Origin: Polytrichum commune
Taxonomy: Eukaryota; Streptophyta; Polytrichopsida; Polytrichales; Polytrichaceae
Reading direction: 5' to 3'
Assembly: GCA_950295325.1 (NCBI GenBank)
Contig: OX485804.1
Location: 4,650,001-4,714,000, forward strand
DNA length: 64,000 bases
Positions within the stretch are counted from its first letter, which is position 1, and each line of letters starts with the position of its first letter. The notes below the pieces were generated by a model, which was not told where the DNA came from, made no database searches, and saw only the letters and a list, made by a program, of their open reading frames with translations. Both the position numbers and the translations under genes were made by a program. This document shows positions 59,939 to 64,000 of the stretch, piece by piece.

Positions 59939-60534
59939 AAAAGATTGTCAACAAGCTGAAAATTATTGTACGTCAGGGAAATGTTTCTCGACGCATGCAA
60001 CCTGCATGTTGTTAAGGCCGTGAAGTACATGACCTGCTTATACAATTTTCCGAGAAAGATCATCAGTAATCTGAACTCCATGCTGGAACTCCAGGAAATC
60101 TGTAAGGTAGTCGATATTAGCAGTAGTGGACTGGAGGAAGTAGGAAAACTGAAAAAGCGGCTGATTAGTCATTTATAGGCAAAGTTTCTCTCTATCGATG
60201 CCACTAGTACAATCGGTGGCTAGAAATCGCTGTGTACATCGAATTGTGCACCGTTTCTCTCCGGAGTCTCAAATCCAGAATCACACAGTGCGGTCCTCAT
60301 CGCAACATCTTAAGCAGCAAATTAAATGAGAAGGAGGAAGTGACGTGATTGTCTGTACCGTATGGCTACTTCAGGTGCTGATCTCCTCATGTAAGATGTA
60401 TGCTGTGGAGGACAAGAGACAGATGGTGATTAAGACAGAAATTTCTTACCTTCCAGCTCCCAAGTGAACAATTGGTGCTAATTTCCTGACGGCAAAGACA
60501 AGAAAAGTGCGTGCAGTTCACACACTTCACACAA

Positions 60535-61075
60535 GAAGAAATTCCAGGTTTTTAGACTGTACCAACCAATTGGCGACAGATATACAATCTTCGCAAGCCA
60601 CGGACAACTCCTAAGCTCCACAACTACCGCGCGCACACACTATTGCTGTACAACAAAAGACGCTAAAATATGATCGGCCAGTCCCTCAGACTGTACTATG
60701 CAATTGGCCACGAAAGAGGCACAAATATGATTGGCCAGTTACTTAGAATGTACCATGCAATTGGCGAGAGAAATAAAATCTTCAAAAGACAAGCACAAAT
60801 CTTAATATCCACAGCGCGCGCGCACACATGCACACGATTGCACAACAAAAGAGGCCAAAATGTGATCGGCCACTGTCTCAGACTATACTATGCAATTGGC
60901 GACAGAAATACAATCTTTAGAAGACAACTAAATATTCTATACAATTTTTAGAATACAACTAAATATTCTTCAACTCCATAGTGAGCATACACCCACCCAC
61001 CCAAACAAACAAACACAGATTCGATTGCGCAACAGAAGAGGCCAAAATGAGATTCGTCGGGTCCCTGATTAAGCA
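60535..61075. repeat. Degenerate minisatellite
   Basis: Anchors (C/G)CAATTGGCGA(C/G)AGA near 60566, 60757 and 60892, with a variant (GCAATTGGCCACGAAAG) near 60700, are each near CAAAAGA(G/C)GC, ATGATCGGCCA and CTCAGACT. Unit spacing varies between about 55 and 190 bp. An alternating purine-pyrimidine run (GCGCGCGCGCACACATGC) lies at about 60817-60834. It lies between candidate exons of minus-strand genes. Confidence 0.55.
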
Positions 61076-61278
61076 CACCAAGAAAGGAGCTGCAAGATGT
61101 GAACAAATTTCGGACCTGCCTCAATCCTGCACCAAATTGCGCCGTTCTTGAATCTTTGGAGGGATGAAAGCTTCCTCGTTCCATCGTCCCGCGTCTTATC
61201 GGCCATAGATCGCTCCGCAGACAGCCATGGCCGATCGCAGGACAGCAGAGGGGAGGAGTCGGAGTCAGGAGCTGCCAA
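61076..61278 (-). CDS. Candidate first exon, unidentified
   Basis: Starts MAAPDSDSSPLLSCDRPWLS and goes on through KLSSLQRFKNGAIWCRIEAG and PKFVHILQLLSW to a donor-like TCTTG|GTGTGC at about 61075. The DNA is GC-rich, unlike its surroundings, as expected of a gene start. It may begin the gene that contains the candidate exon at 59.65-59.94 kb, but intermediate exons were not found. Antisense frames across the same DNA are also open, so strand is not certain. Confidence 0.35.
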
Positions 61279-61389
61279 TCACTTCCTCGAGAACAGCGAT
61301 CAAGGATGCCGACGAACGTCGCCGACAGTCGACGATTACTGGCGACGGTAGCTTTCCTCGTCCGGTATCCGTCCATCCCCTCGAGGGTC

Positions 61390-63359
61390 CCCCTTGGGGG
61401 CAGGGTCTCTTTACTCTTGTAGACTACCTAACTTGTTCCTTAATTTTTAAACACATTTTGGGTCCTATTTTATTATTATTCTTTGTTGAGTTGAGTGGCC
61501 CAATGTGATGAGTGCCATTACTTTCTTATCATATCATAATATCTGAAAGTGCGGATGTGATATCAATCCTTATTGATGAAATGACATTTTTTATCTTGTT
61601 AATTAAGAATCCCGAGAGATCGTATCCAATTGTAAATGATAGTTTCTTATATGCATGACTTTTCTTACTCACACCACCACAAAGGGTGAATCATTTGGCT
61701 AAGGCCATGTTTACACCAAAGGCATTAGGCCATGATGGCTCTTAATTGACCATGTTACCCCGCTTTTTGGATGAGATCGTAGAGAAGTCCATGGACTATG
61801 GTCCGGAGTCTTTTGGACGACAAAAGTCCTCAGTGTAACCCCAGGATTGTTGTGAATTGTGAATTGTGAATTGTGTTCTGCCAAGATTGAATGTATGTAA
61901 GAAGTTGGTATATGATTCGAATGGAGTGTTGAATGTATGTACGAGGTATTTGTGCAATAGTATGAATGAGGGGGATTTCACTCACCCAGGAGGAACCTCG
62001 GACATAACCGTTGCACAACATATTAGAGAAAGTATAGTTGAAGGGCTTTTTGAGGGAACGCAACATATTGATAGACATATAAGGTAAGCACTAGGGGAAG
62101 AGGGGGGTGACTCCTTGGGGAGGGTTGTATATCACGTGTGACTGAGGGGTATTATTGTAGGGGGTATTTTGAGGGCCTGGAGTAATTAAATGGACCATTG
62201 TATTACCTAATTATCTAATTCGTGGTGTTTTAAGGGCCCATATAATTATATGCAATTTGTAGAAGGGGTGTATTTTTTTAGCCCCTTAATTTATTATAGA
62301 ATAGTGAAATCTAAAGATGAAAGACAAAGATATTCCTAACAATTTGAGTGCCAAAAGTAAGACTAAGTTATCAAGTAATGATACCATGAAACATATGAGT
62401 TCCAAATGGTAGTTTCTTTTGTATTGACGACCTAAAATCCTAAACTTCAATATCGTAGGTTTCAAAAATGTTGCCATCACACGCTCAATGGCACAAACAA
62501 CACACAAATGCTCCATTATCAACATGAAGATGATTTATCCCACATGGTCAATAATACAGTCTAACCCCCATTCATACAGTACTTGATACTATGACTCCTT
62601 AATTACATGACACATATCCCGTCGATCAAACTTTCTAGTGTTAATTTGCTCTTAATATGACATTTTTAGGTACGATTCGTCATATAATAGAGGTCAATAA
62701 TACATGCATGTGGTGGGATCCACAATAGGATCTACACCTGGATTAAGAAGTATATGGTGAATTCATCAATGGGTTTGCTTAAGTCAACTCAAGTTAATTG
62801 TTTTAAACCTTAACATTATTGAACCATGTGGGTCGCTTTCATGACCCTAGAATATGTTAATTATATTGCATGAATCCCCAAACAAAGTGGGAATATTCAT
62901 TAAATATTCACACATTCAAGCTAAAATTGGAAAATTGGGTGGGGTTATTCCCAACACTATGCGCAACAATCACTATTCATCCCAGTATTATTCCCTATAA
63001 TTACCATTCATAGAGCACTATCATTGAAATTACCAACATGATTCACAGTATTCTTACTATTCATATTGGCACTATTCATTATTCGTACTAGTGTTAGTTT
63101 CTTCCTAATCTTTAAGTTTCTTCCCATGAAGGTAAGATAGTGGAGGCCCATGTCAGATGCTAAATATAGAATGGAACACAACTAGGTAGATGAATAATGT
63201 TATGACAGACATTGCACTTTTAAGTCTTTGGATTTGGGTGGAGATTGAAGGGTTTAGGGATTGTTGGATGTGCAGAGTAGTATTCTAAAGTTATTGATTT
63301 CTTACTTGATTTGAAATTTGCCTTCACACTTGAATCTCACGTCTCTTTAGATTGGAAAT
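61390..63359. other. Intergenic, repeats, no gene seen
   Basis: The stretch 62780-63210 is the inverted relative of 18160-18620. A run rich in ACTATTCAT lies at 62970-63085. Fragments near 61700-61840 (TGTTTACACC, CAGTGTAACCCC) faintly resemble Tourist-like ends but do not pair well. Confidence 0.4.
62780..63210 (-). repeat. Dispersed repeat, inverted relative of 18.16-18.62 kb
   Basis: The reverse complement carries TTCCATTCTATATTTAGCAT, TGAATATTCCCACTTTG, ATATTCTAGGGTCATG and GACCCACATGG in the same order and similar spacing as the copy at 18 kb. Confidence 0.55.
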
Positions 63360-63520
63360 TTTAGTCCTTGCCGACTTATACTCCTAGATTTGCCCATGCC
63401 ACTCTTCAATGTCTTGGCTCCAGAGGTGACAGTAGTCTTGAGTGGTGGATGTTGTTCATTTTATTTATAATTTCAACATTTTTGGTGTTGATGACCAAGT
63501 TTGCACACAAAACAACTTTG
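63360..63520 (+). pseudogene. Inverted, decayed copy of the exon at 59.65-59.94 kb
   Basis: The plus strand reads TYTPRFAHATLQC, then SLEWWMLFI and ISTFLVLMTK, closely matching the candidate exon on the minus strand 3.6 kb away. The copy has an in-frame stop shortly before the PTYTPR stretch, and its end (TTTGCACACAAAACAACTTTG) has lost the donor. It is a fragment, probably moved by a transposon or by inverted duplication. Confidence 0.6.
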
Positions 63521-64000
63521 CAAACCATTCAGTAAGCAATGGCCTCCTCCGCACTAGTTATGACACCGGAAGATGTTTACAATATAGATGAACTAGTTTA
63601 TTTATCGTGCCCAACCAAATAAGACACTAAACGCAAGGAAAAGTTTGTGGGTGCAAATTTCAAAATGACCGTTTCACTCTTGCTCTTGTTGTAAACACAA
63701 CATGCACTGACAAGTTGAAACAATGATTATTTACAAATCTCTACAACCCAATATGCTTTGGAAGGTGGTTGCCAAACAATTATGTGTAGTGGTTTGCAAA
63801 TCAAATGGTTTGAATGACATCAAATGTATTTGAGAGTTGGATGATGAGCCTCAATGTACATTCCAAATCTCAAAAACGGAAGGCACTTTTAATTATGGAC
63901 AATTATGCTACTCATTCCCTTAAGCATGTTCATAGGGGTAAATCATTTGACTTCCAACCTTGTGTGGTACAACCCTTGTATCACAACCCTTGGATCATGA
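63521..64000. other. No gene seen to the window end
   Basis: AT-rich DNA without a frame of note or a recognised repeat. Confidence 0.35.

Noticed and set aside
61700-61840. Possible Tourist-like MITE
   Set aside because: End motifs only partly pair and no TTA duplication was found.

Overview
This window is nuclear DNA from a land plant. A three-UBA DRM-type de novo DNA methyltransferase, a CDPK, a plastid-targeted DUF3593-like protein, GT-AG introns and plant-type transposons all point to plants. The AT-rich, gene-poor layout with many decayed DNA transposons, and a Rep-like fragment of a type I associate with seed-free plants, make a bryophyte, lycophyte or fern plausible. That placement is inference; nothing in the window fixes the species.

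Layout. 1-1.8 kb: the cut-off 3' end of a Ty3/Gypsy-like element whose integrase runs into a PHD finger broken by a frameshift, followed by LTR-like direct repeats. 1.8-34.8 kb: no convincing host gene. It is a graveyard of small DNA transposons, several with readable ends: a Mutator-like element (7558-8464) with 9-bp target duplications and a nested hairpin; a 1.46-kb Mutator-like foldback with about 0.6-kb arms (21404-22859); a pogo-like element with TA duplications and a transposase tail (22915-23898) and a second pogo-like relic (about 29318-30179); several Tourist-like MITEs with TTA duplications (18674, 20761, 31404 and relatives); CACTA-like MITEs; two near-perfect palindromes; and a decayed LTR-type element (26.1-28.5 kb).

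Gene-bearing part. A complete CDPK with an uninterrupted coding region lies at 37522-39264 (+). Its upstream region and first codons are duplicated 553 bp upstream, and a 320-bp foldback sits in the duplication. A three-exon gene for a plastid membrane protein lies at 42511-44772 (-); its middle exon is only 18 nt. A broken HUH Rep-like gene lies at about 45.3-46.0 kb (-), with a perfect 9-bp stem-loop close upstream. A degenerate tandem-repeat sequence of about 115 bp per unit lies at 49.1-50.1 kb. An unresolved minus-strand exon-bearing region lies at 51.2-53.2 kb. A nine-exon DRM methyltransferase gene (53564-58830, -) can be modelled with every exon phase matching, giving 891 residues with three UBA-like units, catalytic motifs in the DRM order, AT-hook-like motifs and several SUMO-consensus sites. 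Upstream are a few unidentified candidate exons, one with a decayed inverted copy near 63.4 kb, and a minisatellite at 60.5-61.1 kb.

The genes form no operon or cluster. The one functional link worth stating is inferential: DRM enzymes act in RNA-directed DNA methylation, whose usual targets include foldback and MITE insertions like those that fill this window. I did not find a clearly new biological system. The nearest candidate is the Rep-like relic plus stem-loop.
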